Origin: Clarkia xantiana subsp. parviflora
Lineage: Eukaryota > Streptophyta > Magnoliopsida > Myrtales > Onagraceae
NCBI GenBank assembly: GCA_036873135.1
Contig: JAPTYO010000007.1
Span: forward strand, 6,058,763 to 6,122,762
Length of the DNA stretch: 64,000 nt
Direction: 5' to 3'
Part shown: positions 50,101 to 62,525 of the stretch, in pieces
Layout of the letters: each line of letters starts with the position of its first letter
Position numbering within the stretch: position 1 is the stretch's first letter
Notes under the pieces: generated by a model
Databases searched by the model: none
The model's input: the letters and a program-made list of their open reading frames with translations, nothing else
What the model was told of the DNA's origin: nothing
Translations under genes and position numbers: made by a program

Positions 50101-52677
50101 ACGGGGGGTCGATGAAATACGTTACCGTAGCAACCACAGCCTCATTCTCGATGGGATTCATTGAGCAGGTCGAGTAAACCATCCTTCCACCAACTTTAAC
50201 CAATGCTAATCCTGCAAGACAATAAGACCAAGCAAATTTTTAGACATTCAGAAGGGCATCCCAGAAGCTGCGACACGCATTTTATGCAGTATGCACTCAA
50301 ATTTACTGCAACAGCCAAAGAGACTAAGAGAGTGCATAAACATTTCAAAGCTACCTCTTGATGCTATTTGAACCTGAAGCCCGTGAAGACCATTTCCCAT
50401 TCCTGAATTCCTGCATTGTGGAAGTATAAATTAGTAACACAAGCCATTAATAATATATAGGAAACTGAGATACCCTACAATGGGGAATATACCATTTTCT
50501 CCAAATATCTGGAGCCTTACGCAGGGTACCATCTCCACTGCAAGGAACATCACATAGGACGCGATCAAAAACAAGTTGACTAAGACTTGTCTCTGATTGA
50601 GTATCCGTTTCTGAAGCATTCGAGGAACCTTTGCTTAAACGACACCCTGGAAATTGTTGAGCTTCATGGTTAGTGACTACCAAGTTGGCAGTGCACATTC
50701 TTTTTGTTTGATGTATGAGAAGGTTGCATCTTTGAACATCAAGATCGTTAGCAACAACCTAACAAGCAAATATATTCTTTAAAACATTTCAATAATAAAT
50801 GGGAAAGATTATTTCAAGAACATTAGTTTGGTGTCAGTTTAAGCTTAAGACTTCAGCTGAGGGGGACGCACCAATCCATCAGGAAGAGATCCCGGTTCAG
50901 TTGACCGATGAATAATCTCAAGCAGCTGAAATGTTTTTGACCCAGGTGCAGCACACACTGTTTAAGAAAATTAATTGAAACAAATAAAGGTGAATAACAA
51001 AGTCGATTTCTCCATGTTCTTCAGACAGTATCATTAATGTATCCTGTATCTTAAGGAAAATAATCATGACCAAGAAAACTATTTATCAAGAATTAGGTCA
51101 TACTGGAGAGCAGGAGAAGATAGCAGCATCACTTACTATCAAGTACAGAATGACTTGGATGTACATCCAAAAAGAGTGGAGGGACCTACATTCGAGCAAT
51201 ATGGCAAAATGCAATCCAAATCAGTAAGTGATACAAAAGTATGTCAAATACTACAAACCTCTCAAATAAACTAGACCTACCATGCTGACAGCCTCCTGTC
51301 TTGTAATATTTCCAATTTCATTTTCAAGCTTCAAAAACTCATGGAACCTGATACTCAAGGAGAGCAAGATTGCATAAGAACTACCAATGTACTACTTGCA
51401 TAGAAAGATAGCAACAGAGCTACAAGACATGCTAAGGGAAAAATACCTCTCAAGAGCTTGGTTTTTTCTCAGCTGCATCCTAGAAAAATTTGAATGCCAG
51501 GCAAGATTTTCAGGATACCATGGCAAAGGCCTAATAGCCTCAGCTTCATCTCCCTCAAACTGAAAACATGGCAAACATAAATATCCTTTTTTAGAGGTGG
51601 TACCATTAACAAAGCAAAGCAAGAAATCAAGGTCCATAAAGTTGCGGTTATATGCTCGGTTGGCTTGACTTTGAGCATGCTAGTATTAAGTGGGATACAT
51701 GAAATGTACTTGCTAAAACATATGGTTGTGTCAAGCTAGCTTACGTAAAGAAATAGAGAAAATGCAAGCAAGTTATGTTACCTCAGATTGAAGAGACTTA
51801 TAAAAGTCATTCTCTAACTGTGATTTGATATCCGAACAAAATTGGCTACTGCATATATTAAGAATGTGTTATTAGTATAAAGAATGAAGCTCCAAACCTG
51901 TGAAGTATATAGAACACCCAAAACAACCTAACTCATCCATTCTTCTACCCAAACAAATATGAGCCAAGCTGGAATAATCTAAGTCTAATGATAGCTTCCA
52001 GAGGATAAATAAATTTGGGAAGAAATTTTAGCCTTTTCAATTGCAGCAGAAGCAACCTTTTTCTGTTAACATGATTTGGCGCTTTCAAATTTATCTGTTT
52101 CCGCGCTTTCAAAAAGTTACTAACTAGTAGTTTCAGACATGATCCCTATGCCTCTCAAATCCATATTCAAATTCCTCCCAACCTAATTTAACAATTTGAC
52201 TAGATTACACTTAAATGATCCCAATAATAAACATATTAAAAATAAATCTTATTAGCAAGGGCAAATGCATCAAAACTTTAGCAAAACACAACTTTACTAC
52301 CTTGAGTTAATCCTGAAAGCAGCTGGCAATGGTTTCCGGAGGTAAGCAGTGAAGGCGTCCCACTCTTCCGGTGAAACAATGCCTTGCTCCTGCAATTTCA
52401 GCACAATAGCTAAAAACAATCAAATTCAATCCCAAGAGCAACCATCTGATTCCTAACCAGCAAATCAGAAACGTACCTTGTAGTACGCATCGAATGATGG
52501 ATTTTGAGTGGAGAAGGGCTGCCACGGAGTATTGGCGCCGCCATTCCCGTTGGCGTTGTCACCGGAATCGACTGCGGAAGGATCAGCCTTAGACCGCTTC
52601 CAGGTATTGTCTCTGTTCTGAGCAAAGTGCTTCCTCTGAGTGCGAGACTTTCCTCTTCCTCCGCCGCCACCACCCAT
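47182..52677 (-). CDS. TRM4: tRNA (cytosine-5-)-methyltransferase, TRM4/NSUN2 type
   Basis: SAM-dependent enzyme making m5C in tRNAs (and some mRNAs), nuclear/nucleolar. Fifteen exons in reading order: 52677-52477, 52389-52301, 51848-51782, 51559-51447, 51347-51281, 51185-51137, 50957-50872, 50758-50493, 50410-50355, 50211-50126, 49852-49760, 49330-49006, 48667-48210, 47784-47550, 47408-47182; 2418 nt, 805 aa. The SAM loop [12 protein letters not shown] is at about 195-206. Motif [11 protein letters not shown] holds Cys297 and motif [14 protein letters not shown] holds Cys347, the release and nucleophile cysteines of the NOL1/NOP2/Sun family. The C-terminal third (from about 500) is Ser/Glu-rich then a conserved domain. 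An in-frame ATG at 52758 could add 27 residues; MGGGG at 52677 was preferred because the family starts this way before RTQRKHF. Exon 12's donor is tandemly duplicated. Confidence 0.95.
48819..49036. repeat. 109-bp tandem duplication over the TRM4 exon 12 donor
   Basis: 48819-48927 and 48928-49036 appear identical. The unit contains the last 31 nt of exon 12, its GTAAAT donor and 78 nt of intron, so a complete decoy exon end lies inside intron 12 with its donor at about 48896. Confidence 0.95.
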
Positions 52678-52984
52678 GGCTGCTCTGCTTCTGCTTCTGC
52701 TTCTGTTGCGGCTATGTAAGAGTAACTGTCTGCGAGAGCTCGAGTTTCCGTCTCTCATCTCCCGCTCCCTTTTCTGTGTATTCGTGATAGAACGTGGGCC
52801 GCCAATTGCGGAGGAAGACTGCTGAAACTGGGCCGTAGTTTGGGCTTATTCTACGCTCGTTGTCTCAAGAGGGGAGCTTTCTTTTCTACAGGCCGGAGTC
52901 AACGCTGACTAAGGGAATGTTTTGATAGTAGATTTTAAGAAACTATATATTTATATAGAGAAATGATTATCGTTTTGACCTTAA

Positions 52985-53536
52985 GGGCACGTTTGTTTGC
53001 CGGTATTGCGATATCCTAATACCGCTATTAGCTAATACATGCTTAGTTAATACAATGTTTGATTGTGTCATATATTAGGATATCCTAATACAATGTTTGA
53101 ATGAACTTTGTATTAGGATATCCTAATACAATGTTTAAAAGACTTAAATACCCCTAAATAGATAGATTCATTTTTTAATTATTGATATAATTGAAGGCCG
53201 GCCGGGGGTCGCCGGAGTCCAGTCGGGGGTGGCCGGAGGTCCCCGGGGGTTGCCGGAGTCTGGCCAGGGGTGGCCGGTGTCCGGAGGTCGCCGGAGTCCG
53301 GCCGGTGGCCGATTTTACTAGCCTAAGTTGGGGTAGTTGTATATTAAATAAGGTTAGGGGTAAATAAGTAATTTTGAGTTTGGTATTAATTAGTACATCA
53401 CTTTTAGTTGGTATAATCTAATACCAAATTCCTGCTATAATTGAGTATTAGCTAATACCAATACCAAGTGTAAACAAACAAGGTATTAGCTAATACCGGT
53501 ATTAGAATATCGCAATACCGGTAAATAAATTTGCCC
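52985..53536. mobile_element. PIF/Harbinger (Tourist-like) MITE
   Basis: Inverted ends of about 39 bp: GGGCACGTTTGTTTGCCGG then TATTGCGATATCCTAATACC on the left, and the complement of CCGGTAAATAAATTTGCCC on the right. Both ends are flanked by the 3-bp duplication TAA (52982-52984, 53537-53539), the Harbinger hallmark. At 552 bp with no transposase it is non-autonomous. The interior repeats the motif GGATATCCTAATACAATG and encloses a GC-rich minisatellite. It sits about 300 bp upstream of the TRM4 start. Confidence 0.85.
53196..53311. repeat. GC-rich minisatellite inside the MITE
   Basis: About 116 bp built from variants of GGGGGTCGCCGGAGTCC and GGGGTGGCCGGAGGTCC, roughly 75 percent G+C or more within otherwise AT-rich DNA. 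Confidence 0.85.
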
Positions 53537-53539
53537 TAA

Positions 53540-54510
53540 GTCACGAGATGATCCGACTTAAGAGAGGTTAATTATTTCACCTTAAATGTTCACAAAATTA
53601 CAATCATTGCCTTCCTCTCTAAAGTCGAAACAAGTCGTGATTTCTTGTCGGACTGTTTATCAGTTCTCATATTTATAAGGAGACGTGTCAAAATGTTAAT
53701 GACAGAGTCACAATCTAATAATCGTGGATCAATGATCTGAATCCATGGAAATTAGACTTTAGAAAATGCCGCCATCAACCTTCCAGTGAGTTTTGGGATC
53801 CCCGAATGAACTCGTATGGATATAGTTTTCTTTTCATTAATATATTAGTCTAATTGTATATTAATAGTCATATTTGTGTGTGGATAATAGGGATTCAAAT
53901 CTCCTGCTCTACTTTTGTCATTCCAAATTGTGGTATACCGTTAAAATTTAACACGTATCTTTAAATTTAATATTTTTCTTATAAAGTTGACCAAACTCTA
54001 TTGGGTTTTTGAAAGAAAAAAAATCAACAAAATTAATTACCTCATAATGAGTGAGGCACACGATATGAAATAGGTAGAATGGGTAGAGATCTTCGTAAAA
54101 CACAAATGTTATTACGGTCTATTTGGAACTCATTCCATTTCAGATATTATACTAAATAAACATGAGAATAATAAAATTTTATTTTTTAACTATTTCATGT
54201 AACAAAGCGTAAATTTAGCGGAAAACCAAATTTGGTTCTCTTTTGGGACCAAATAAACGAGAACCACAATACGATACATGTTGTTACACACTATAATCCA
54301 TTTCCCTGGAATGGATGATTAATTAAACTCTACACTTAATTAATTACTCACCCATCTCTATATGCAAATGGGCATTAATTAATCTATATATGTGAAACAA
54401 GCCTATTATAAGTGTCATTTTTCCAATGATTCCTAGACCATCGCGTGAAAAACAAAAAATATTTGTAATACGTACAATACAACAATTTAATTGAAACCCT
54501 AATGTAATCA
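53540..54510. other. Intergenic region
   Basis: AT-rich, no gene found; the right end is the 3' untranslated region of the WEB-type gene. Confidence 0.55.
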
Positions 54511-56295
54511 TCATCTCGACGCCTCGGCGTAACTCCTCCTCCTTATCAGAAGATCTCCAAACCTTCTAAGCAACCGTCTCCGCCTCGTCGAAATCCGACC
54601 GTTCTCGAAATCGTTGAGTTGATCCAAATCCTCCGGTGTCAAAATCTCACCTTCACCCACATTGCTCGATGATTTCTTCCTCTTCTGGGTTTCGGTTCCC
54701 GGTGACTCCGTTTCATCGAATATAGACCCTTTAAGAAGATCTCCACCGTCCACATTCTCCGAATCGCCTTCATCTTCACCGTCGATCTCCTTGTTTTTCT
54801 CATCTGAAGTATCTGATTCATTGTGTTTGTAATTCGACTGCATTTTCATTCGACTGAAGCTCAAAGCCTTAGTTAGTGAGTTAGAACTAGGGTTTTCCTT
54901 TTCCTTATCATTTTCCTTCTCCATTGTGTGTTGCTTCTTAATTTCATCCTTACTACTATCATCCGATTCCGGGTCCCGCTCCGCCACTGATTCCGACACG
55001 ATTCGCTTCAACTCATTGATATTCTCCATCGCCGCGGCTTCGTTAGCCCGGAGGTTATCGATCTCTCGCGCCAGAAAATCCAACGCGTCTTCTTTCTCGG
55101 TAAGACAATCCTTGAGCGTCGAATTCTCGGCATTTGCGATATTCGCGGCTTCTTTCGCGGCATTCGACTCTTTCAATGCTTGTTTAAGGATGTCCCTTAA
55201 CTTGTTCTTCTCGTCTTTAACCGTCCGAACCATGTTATCCGCGGCTCGGAGTGACTCGATGAGCCGAATGTTTTCTTGTTGCACCGCCTTCTTCTCCTCC
55301 TCGGCCGCCCTAATGCACCTGACTAACTCCGACTCCTTCTCGTTCCATGTCTGGAGTGTTTCCTCGGCCTCTTGTCGTAACCTCGAAGTCGTGTTCTTGT
55401 TCTTTTCGGCCTCTTTTCTCGATTCGTCGAGTAGAGTTTTGTATTTCTCCTTGAAAGTCCTCCCTTTCGATCTCAACTTCTCGATTTCCCTCCTCGCGTA
55501 TTCTAACTCGGCTTCCGTGGCATCGAGCTTCAACTTCATTTGGTTCGACTCGGTGGCGACTTCTGACAATGCAATCGCTAGATCATCCATCGCTTTCTTA
55601 CTATTAATCTCGGCATTGCTCGCCAGTTTCAATTCGTTCCTTAGCTTTCCGATCTCGCCCTCCTGGGCCCGCATCTCTAACGTTTCCCTCTTCGGGTTAC
55701 TATCCTTGAAGCAAGTCCTCGACGCGCAATCCTTCGATCCAATATTCTTCCTCAACAAGTCATCATACTTGTCACGCAAGGAACAAACCTCGTGCCTCGA
55801 TTCCTCAAGCGCGATCTTCGTCTGCTCGAGCTGCTTCGTGACATCGACCAAGGATTCGAACACCTTCGCCTCGGACTCCTTCTGCTGGTCCAATTGATGT
55901 TCCAATTCCTGGATCTTCTTCTTCCATTCCTCCGGCTTCACATTTTCCGCGATGAACAATTCCTCGTTCAGTTTATTCAGCTGCGATTCCTTTTCCGATA
56001 ATTTAATCTCAAGTTTCCTCGCGCTCTCGACATCGGATTTCAAAAGCTCGATCTCTCTCTGCTTGACTTTGAGCTCGTGGGTCGTGCTCGCCACTAGTTT
56101 CTTTACCGTATCGAGCTCGGTGTATATCTTTTGGGTGGTGAAAGCTTCGGTGAACCTCGAATTGGCTGCCTCGGCCTCCTTTTTCGCGTCTTTGAGCGCG
56201 TTCAGCGCGTGGTCTCTCTCTTCCTCGGCTAAATATACTCTCTCCTTCAAGCATTCGAGCTCTGACTCGAGATTCATCTCCCTCTGCTCCTGCAT
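54511..56295 (-). CDS. WEB family coiled-coil protein
   Basis: Single coding exon, 594 aa, starting MQEQREMNLESELECLKER. An acceptor (TTTGCAG, about 56314 on the minus strand) just upstream suggests a leader intron. Residues 1 to about 440 are almost continuous heptad-rich coiled coil (many Glu/Lys/Leu, e.g. KLRNELKLASNAEINSKKAM). The tail is acidic and Ser-rich (about 445-570), ends with ILTPEDLDQLNDFENG and a very basic RRRRLLRRFGDLLIRRR. WEB1/PMI2-type proteins control chloroplast movement with actin; I recall a neighbouring-locus relative in Arabidopsis, putative WEB family protein At4g40020. Assignment to WEB rather than another myosin-like coiled-coil family is moderate. The long antisense frame at 54926-55897 is a shadow. 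Confidence 0.85.
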   Translation of the reverse strand: MQEQREMNLESELECLKERVYLAEEERDHALNALKDAKKEAEAANSRFTEAFTTQKIYTELDTVKKLVASTTHELKVKQREIELLKSDVESARKLEIKLSEKESQLNKLNEELFIAENVKPEEWKKKIQELEHQLDQQKESEAKVFESLVDVTKQLEQTKIALEESRHEVCSLRDKYDDLLRKNIGSKDCASRTCFKDSNPKRETLEMRAQEGEIGKLRNELKLASNAEINSKKAMDDLAIALSEVATESNQMKLKLDATEAELEYARREIEKLRSKGRTFKEKYKTLLDESRKEAEKNKNTTSRLRQEAEETLQTWNEKESELVRCIRAAEEEKKAVQQENIRLIESLRAADNMVRTVKDEKNKLRDILKQALKESNAAKEAANIANAENSTLKDCLTEKEDALDFLAREIDNLRANEAAAMENINELKRIVSESVAERDPESDDSSKDEIKKQHTMEKENDKEKENPSSNSLTKALSFSRMKMQSNYKHNESDTSDEKNKEIDGEDEGDSENVDGGDLLKGSIFDETESPGTETQKRKKSSSNVGEGEILTPEDLDQLNDFENGRISTRRRRLLRRFGDLLIRRRSYAEASR

Positions 56296-58155
56296 TTTGC
56301 TTAATCTCCTTTACCTGCAAACAAAAAATTCAAAAGAATTGATTTCTTGCGCAGCAAGCAATACTTTCTTATCATCCCTTGCATCACAAGTAACATGTCT
56401 TTTTGTGAAGATTGAGACAGACAGTGAATAAATACCTCCGATCGTTTCGAACACGAAAGATGTTATCTTGATCGGAGAAATCAATGAAAGGGTTTGTGTA
56501 GATATGGAGACAGGCATTTCATTATTGGTTAGAGTTTGTTGATTGCTGGTAAGGGTAAACAAGAACCAGAAACAGAAAAAGAACAAATTGCAAGGACTGA
56601 CGAGAGAAGTGCAGAGTTTCTCTCTCTATATGTGTGTGTTTATAGAGAGAAAATGATAAAGCGAAGATGGCGGAATATGCAGGCGGCCGTTGACGGGTAA
56701 TTGGAAAAACAGAAACTTTAGGAAAATGGCCAAAAGTAGAAAAATCAGTTTTTATTTGCCGTCTAGGTGTTTTGACCAGATTGAGACTGTTTCCGACAAG
56801 TTACGAAGAAAACGAGAATCTTAGGAATCTCCTATATAATAACTATGTATATTTTCTTCATGCTGGCCGCTGGGTGATCTTAGGTGCAATCGGGAGTTCC
56901 CCACTTATATTATCCTTTGCTTCCAATCTAAATTAATTTATACTCGTACTGATCAAGTGTTAATCATGTAGATGTTAAAGTGTTAATCATGAATAATTTT
57001 TCATTTTTAACGTCTTACCGGGGTTTGAATCTTTAACATTTAATTAATGAATGAAACGCTACAGTATTACATGGTTTCAACAACTATATATAAATAAATA
57101 TAATGCGCCAATGTTTTTTTCTTGGGTGGTCCTAGTGGTCATCAGAAGGACAATCGTCGTAACATGCATACTCTATACATATATTAATTATTACTCGCAT
57201 TAAATTAATATATAAAGAGTAAAGTGCTGACTATAAACATTTTTTCATTCTTATTGAAATTTTGAACTTCATAATCTCTTGGTTAAGAGGTAACATCATC
57301 TATTAGTAGGTATAATTTGTATAATTAATTGCAGTTTCCATGAATTAGTTTACATTTAATACTTAACACTACTATTGTAATCCAATCCAAAGAATGAGTC
57401 AACTGAGTTCATCCATGATGAAAAGGGTCTTCAACTAGAAACGTGAATGAAGCTACTACAGGACGAGGACCTCGACTTTTGAAAGGCACCAAATTTACAT
57501 GTTCTTCCAACTTATAAGTCCATAGAATATTAATTTACATTTGCTCTCTATGTAAATGTACATTATTCTGAAGTTGCCGATTGCTACCACCAGTAAATAT
57601 TCTGGTTAACAGTATTTACTCGCATGAACGTTACGTCGTAATGATCCGTTTAAAAAGTAAGTTCCTCCTAAATTACATATCGATCCAGGTATATATAAGC
57701 AGATGAGTAGAATTGAGTTCTAACATTTTGATGTAAATTAGGTTTTAATTGGCAAAAGAAAAGAAAGATGTAAATTCGGAGCTGTGAAAACAAAATTGAA
57801 GCTGTGGGGACTGGTAAAATAGAATGGTCAAGACAGTAATTATCGTTGGGCCCATGTGTCGCAGTTACGTGGATAGATAAGACAGGCCCAACACGGAATG
57901 GCGGAAAGCCCCATCTCTTAATTGGCCCACACGTGCGGGTTTTTTTTATTTATTATTATTATTATTATTTTGGTAGTATGAAGTATGAACTATTATGATA
58001 TGAGGATTTAAAAAAAAAAAAAACTATGTTATGAGGAACCCAAGATTTTCCGATGTATGATGATAAGTAATTTTACATTCTGTAACATTAAGAAGGGTAA
58101 AAAGTAAACAGTAAAAAAACATGTGAAAAATGGGAACTGTATGTATGAACAGAAA
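56296..58155. other. Intergenic region with a cluster of GGCCCA motifs
   Basis: 56296-56640 holds the WEB-gene leader intron and leader. Beyond this no gene is seen. Three site II-type motifs (TGGGCCC 57847, AGGCCCA 57884, TTGGCCCAC 57922) lie within 85 bp, together with an ACGTG core at 57931. Confidence 0.5.
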
Positions 58156-58371
58156 TTATGAAGACGGCGACTTGTACAGTGAGTGCAGAGAGGCAGCCAA
58201 CAAACGTTGAATTCTCTTCTGATTACTCTTCACAGTCACCGGAGCCGTTTTGTCTTTAAACGGCGACGTCTCCGTCAACTTTAGGCTTCGCCAGGATAAT
58301 ACAGACACGACACATACTATCGCCATCAAGGCATCAACGCTGGCTGGTGGTTGGTTGGGCGTCTTCTTCAA
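58156..58371 (-). CDS. Possible small hypothetical protein or exon
   Basis: An open frame of 71 codons that opens with TTG, not ATG. The first in-frame ATG leaves 56 aa (MAIVCVVSVLSWRSLKL...). A hydrophobic start and a basic tail (VKSNQKRIQRLLAASLHSL) are visible, and local composition is more GC-rich and codon-like than the surroundings. A GTTTAG acceptor lies just upstream, so it could be a last exon, but no partner exon was found. Not recognised; may be spurious. Confidence 0.25.
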   Translation of the reverse strand: MKKTPNQPPASVDALMAIVCVVSVLSWRSLKLTETSPFKDKTAPVTVKSNQKRIQRLLAASLHSLYKSPSS

Positions 58372-58701
58372 CTTTTGCCCTAAACAGGATACTACAAAAT
58401 TAACTTATTATTTTATTTTCTAATCTAATGATCGATGTGATATCACTTATTCATTATAATACATTCAACATTAATAATTTACTTAATTAAGCAACCTTAG
58501 TTAATGCAAGCATTTTGTATTTAATATCACTTCTTATAATAAAAACGCAAATTGTTACTTAATATTCAATACGTGACATGGTGTCAATCAGGCATGAATT
58601 CTCAAAATCTTGCAGTGCACTCACTATAGGAAGCTTGGTATAAAGGACCGCAAGGTAAAATAATAGGTTGTTAAATATTATATTTTTGCTCAAACTTCCG
58701 A

Positions 58702-58750
<49 letters not shown>
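58702..58750. repeat. (ATT)n microsatellite
   Basis: About 16 ATT units, directly visible. Confidence 0.95.
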
Positions 58751-58756
<6 letters not shown>

Positions 58757-61700
58757 ACTTAAAAAAAATTGGGAGTCAATGATATAATAATATAAACATC
58801 ATGCAAGGGGATTATTAGTAACTTATTGAACCAATATGTTAGGCTGCAATTAGAGAATTTAGATTAGACAATATTTTTCTTCATTTAACTATGATTTAAT
58901 AGTTATGTTAGAATTAGCGACGTCTTTTATTATATACTACTTTTATAATAAATAAAAAAATCAACATTCATTAATACAAATGTATAAATCATTGTTATTT
59001 ACTAGCGGGGTATGACAAATTTAACAAAGACTTACATTTTTTTTTCAAAGATAGTAGATGCCCATAAACTTCGTGTGCATTGAGAAAGATATTGCCAACT
59101 TCCCATTCGATGAGAATCCGTATCACGCAAACTATATAAAGGAGTTTATAAGAGCTAATGGAAACATTCAATTAATAATGGACCGTCCGATTATGACAGG
59201 CCTGAGCACTAGCAAATGTCCAATATCTACCACCGATACATAATATCAAGATTAAACTTTAATATATATATTAGTATAATTAATTAATTTTAAGAGAAAT
59301 TAAAGGTGAGATCCGATGCCATTATTGAATTATAAACTATTATTAAGTGTAATGTTGTGTGCACAAAGTGGAGCATGCCACCCTATGTGCTAGCTGCCCT
59401 GAAGTTCCACACTAGCTGACATAAAATAAAAGGTGAATTAACATTTGTTAAAAGTAAATTACAAAAGCAAACTTCTTTTCGTGTTTTATTTAAATTATCT
59501 AGTTTATATAGTGCGAACTATAGAGTACTAGAGTTTAGAGATTAAACTATTAATAACAAACGTAAGATAAAAACTTATTAGGTTTATTTTATATTGACCA
59601 TTAGCACTTTTTTAATATTCATAATTAATAATAATATTGTAGTTTTATTATATGTATGCTAGTTTCTCTACTAATAATATTAATAATGGGCTAGTAGAAG
59701 AATTTTCGTATAATCTCAGGATTGCTTCTGACACGAAGGTAGTTGCTCTCATCCCATTTTTAGAGTCATACACGAAATTATACTTCCACGAAATTCAAAT
59801 TTTAGGCTTATTAACTCGTACAAATTTATTTTTAAATTAATATAATAAAACAATATTTATCGAATTGTTGATTTAGCGCACGTAAATTAAATATATACAA
59901 TATCATATATTCATAATATTTTCCATTATATTTTTACATAAAAAATATATTCGTAATCATATTACAATAAAAAATTATAACTATTTAATTATAATATTTA
60001 ATAGAAAATAATAATATAGTAAAATAAAGAAAATGCAATTTATTACGTTTCAAATCTTATATATATATTCACTGATTTCGCTACAAGTTATTTTTTTAAC
60101 TTATATAAGAACAATTAAGAATAATTGTAATTCTATGTATTATGTATATGCATATATGTATGTTTAAATTGATTAATTACTATACCTTCGTTGATAATCA
60201 ATGTGAAATTTTACATGGAATTCTGTAGTTTTTGTGTATGTATAATTTTAATTCCATAAAATATGTTAAATGGATATAATTTTATCAAATGATTTCAATA
60301 TACGTTTTGCGTGGCCAATTGTGTAGACTGTGGACATTCGTTGGAGATGACATGTACACACAAGATTGAGAGTAGATGAGCTGTAACCAATCATTCATCA
60401 CAACAATAGCTGTACATGTCATCCTCAACATAACTTTTTTTTTTGTTGGTGCAAAATCATAACTTATTTCTATTTTTTGTTTTTTAATTTTACAAAGGCT
60501 AAATTGCCACTTTGCCCCCTAAGCTTTTGACTTTATTTTTGTGCCCTTTCATATTTTTAAAACGAATGTTGCACCCAGTTGGATTTGTACAATTCAAAAA
60601 TAAAAAAACTGCAACAGTTACATAGTAAGCTTTTTTAATCACTAAAATGCTTTAAAAAATCAATTTTTACTAAACGTCAAACAGTCGGAGTTCGGTTAAA
60701 ACTCTTAAATATTTAAATAAAACGTGTGTAGATTAAATAACATTTAAATGAATTTTAAGCATAAATATATTTTTAAAGAATATAAAAAATATACTAAATT
60801 GCTCTAACAACGTATTAAACACCCCTTAATATTATTATTTTTCAAACACCCCTTGATTAATTTTATGAGATTATTCTAAAAACTACTTCTGTAGATGTTA
60901 TTTATCTCTTTCTTTTTGAGGTAAGAATAGATAGATCATAGATGTTATATATAACATATAAGTGAGCTGGCCCCTTATGTACACGTTGCAATTTTTAAAT
61001 GGTGGATTTTCGAGCGGGAAAAGGAAATACTGGGCAATTCTGGGTGTGGGCCCGCACGAGAGGCAAAATTTTCTGAATCATGAAAGAGACAACCTTTGAT
61101 GGTGACAGGGACTGATGCATCATCAGGGCCCACATCACATGCCTCCACCAAATGCTAATATATAATATAAATAATAAAAACAATAAAAGGATACATATAT
61201 ATATATATAATAAAAATAATAAAAAGACGCGTTTAGATTCTCTCTGTTTTCTCGATGCCCGGCTCTATCTATTAATAATAATAATAATATATCAATTAAA
61301 TTCTTCTTCACATCTTATCCATTTTTAAATCTATTTTTATCGTAGTATTATTAAACATAGTTTTATCCTCTAATTAACTCTCAACTTGTCATAGCATGGC
61401 ACCAGATCGCGACAAATTACAATGAAAGAAAAGAAGGGGGAAAATAAAATAAAATGTCCGTTTTGATTTGAAGGAAAAAGAAAAGGATTGTTTTCAACAA
61501 AAATAAAAGTGTTTGCTTGATAAAGCGAAAATGAACATTAAAGAGGGGAAAGGACAATTCTTCGCTGAAATTCACAGTGTGTCGTTTACTGTAATTATGA
61601 TCACTGAAATATGTTACCTTTTAAATAAATTATTATTATATTATTATAAAAGAAAAGGAAAGGCAGTGGAGATGAGAGGAGACTCGCCATAATGAAGAAG

Positions 61701-62314
61701 CTGAGAGCTCCCATCTCCGTACACGTGTGCTTCAGAAAGTGCAGGCACAATCAGAAAAGGATGCAGCAGAATCCACAGGATAAGCGCCCATGTGCGGTTC
61801 CTGCAGCTGATGTCAGATGGCTTCCCAGTATTCGGCTTCTGTCCAAAAAATATGTGAATCCGAAAAAAGAGATAAATAACAAATAACTATTAACAATTAC
61901 TTTTTTTATTACGTGAAAAATATCTAATTAAAGTTTAAACAAAGGATTGGTGTGTTTGTTTTGTGACAGTTTATGGGAATTTAAAATATTGCTTTTTGTA
62001 TGAAAAATAAGTGACATCATGTTTACTTCACATAAACTAAACTCAATTCATGCATGATGATCAAAATTTTAGAGGTTAAATACTGGATACAAATATTTTC
62101 TATGAAACGTTCGATACATCACATTATATAACTTGTGTTTATTAAATCCACACAAAAGTATTTATGAATGAGGCTTCAAAATTTAGTTGATGTCTTTTAT
62201 TTAATTCAGGCCTGAACTAAACACTTTCAGACCATTTTTTTAAAGATTGAATAAAACAAGAGCGTTTTTTTTTTTTTCACGAGTGTCTTTATCATTAACG
62301 TAACATTCGTACTA

Positions 62315-62454
62315 TATTTGTTTCACGATTAAATTAAATTAAATTAAATTAATTTCAACTCACATTGTATGACCGTAATATATATATTTGTTTCACGATT
62401 AAATTAAATTAAATTAAATTAATTTCAACTCACATTGTATGACCGTAAATATTA
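62315..62454. repeat. 70-bp tandem duplication
   Basis: ATTTGTTTCACGATTAAATT... through CACATTGTATGACCGTAA occurs twice head to tail with an exact 70-bp period; each unit contains a run of four AAATT words. Confidence 0.9.
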
Positions 62455-62525
62455 AAGTAAAGATCGTGGATGTTTTTCTGTGTTTATATTATCAACGATG
62501 TCTAAAAAATTTACATTTTAATTAA

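Larger units (their letters stand above)
58372..62525. other. AT-rich gene-poor region
   Basis: No gene supported. It holds an ATT microsatellite, short frames at 59058-59243 and 61692-61886 of doubtful value, GGGCCC-containing sequence at 61040-61140 and a tandem duplication at 62315-62454. Confidence 0.55.

Noticed and set aside
54926..55897. 323-codon plus-strand frame, Ser/Phe-rich
   Set aside because: Mirror of the coiled-coil gene; Glu/Lys-rich codons read backwards give Ser/Phe.
59058..59243. 61-codon plus-strand frame
   Set aside because: AT-rich region, no motif, no splice partners; likely chance.
61692..61886. 64-codon plus-strand frame starting MKKLRAPISVHVC
   Set aside because: Less AT-rich than its surroundings but not recognised, no exon partner and an abrupt Lys/Asn-rich end; could not be supported.
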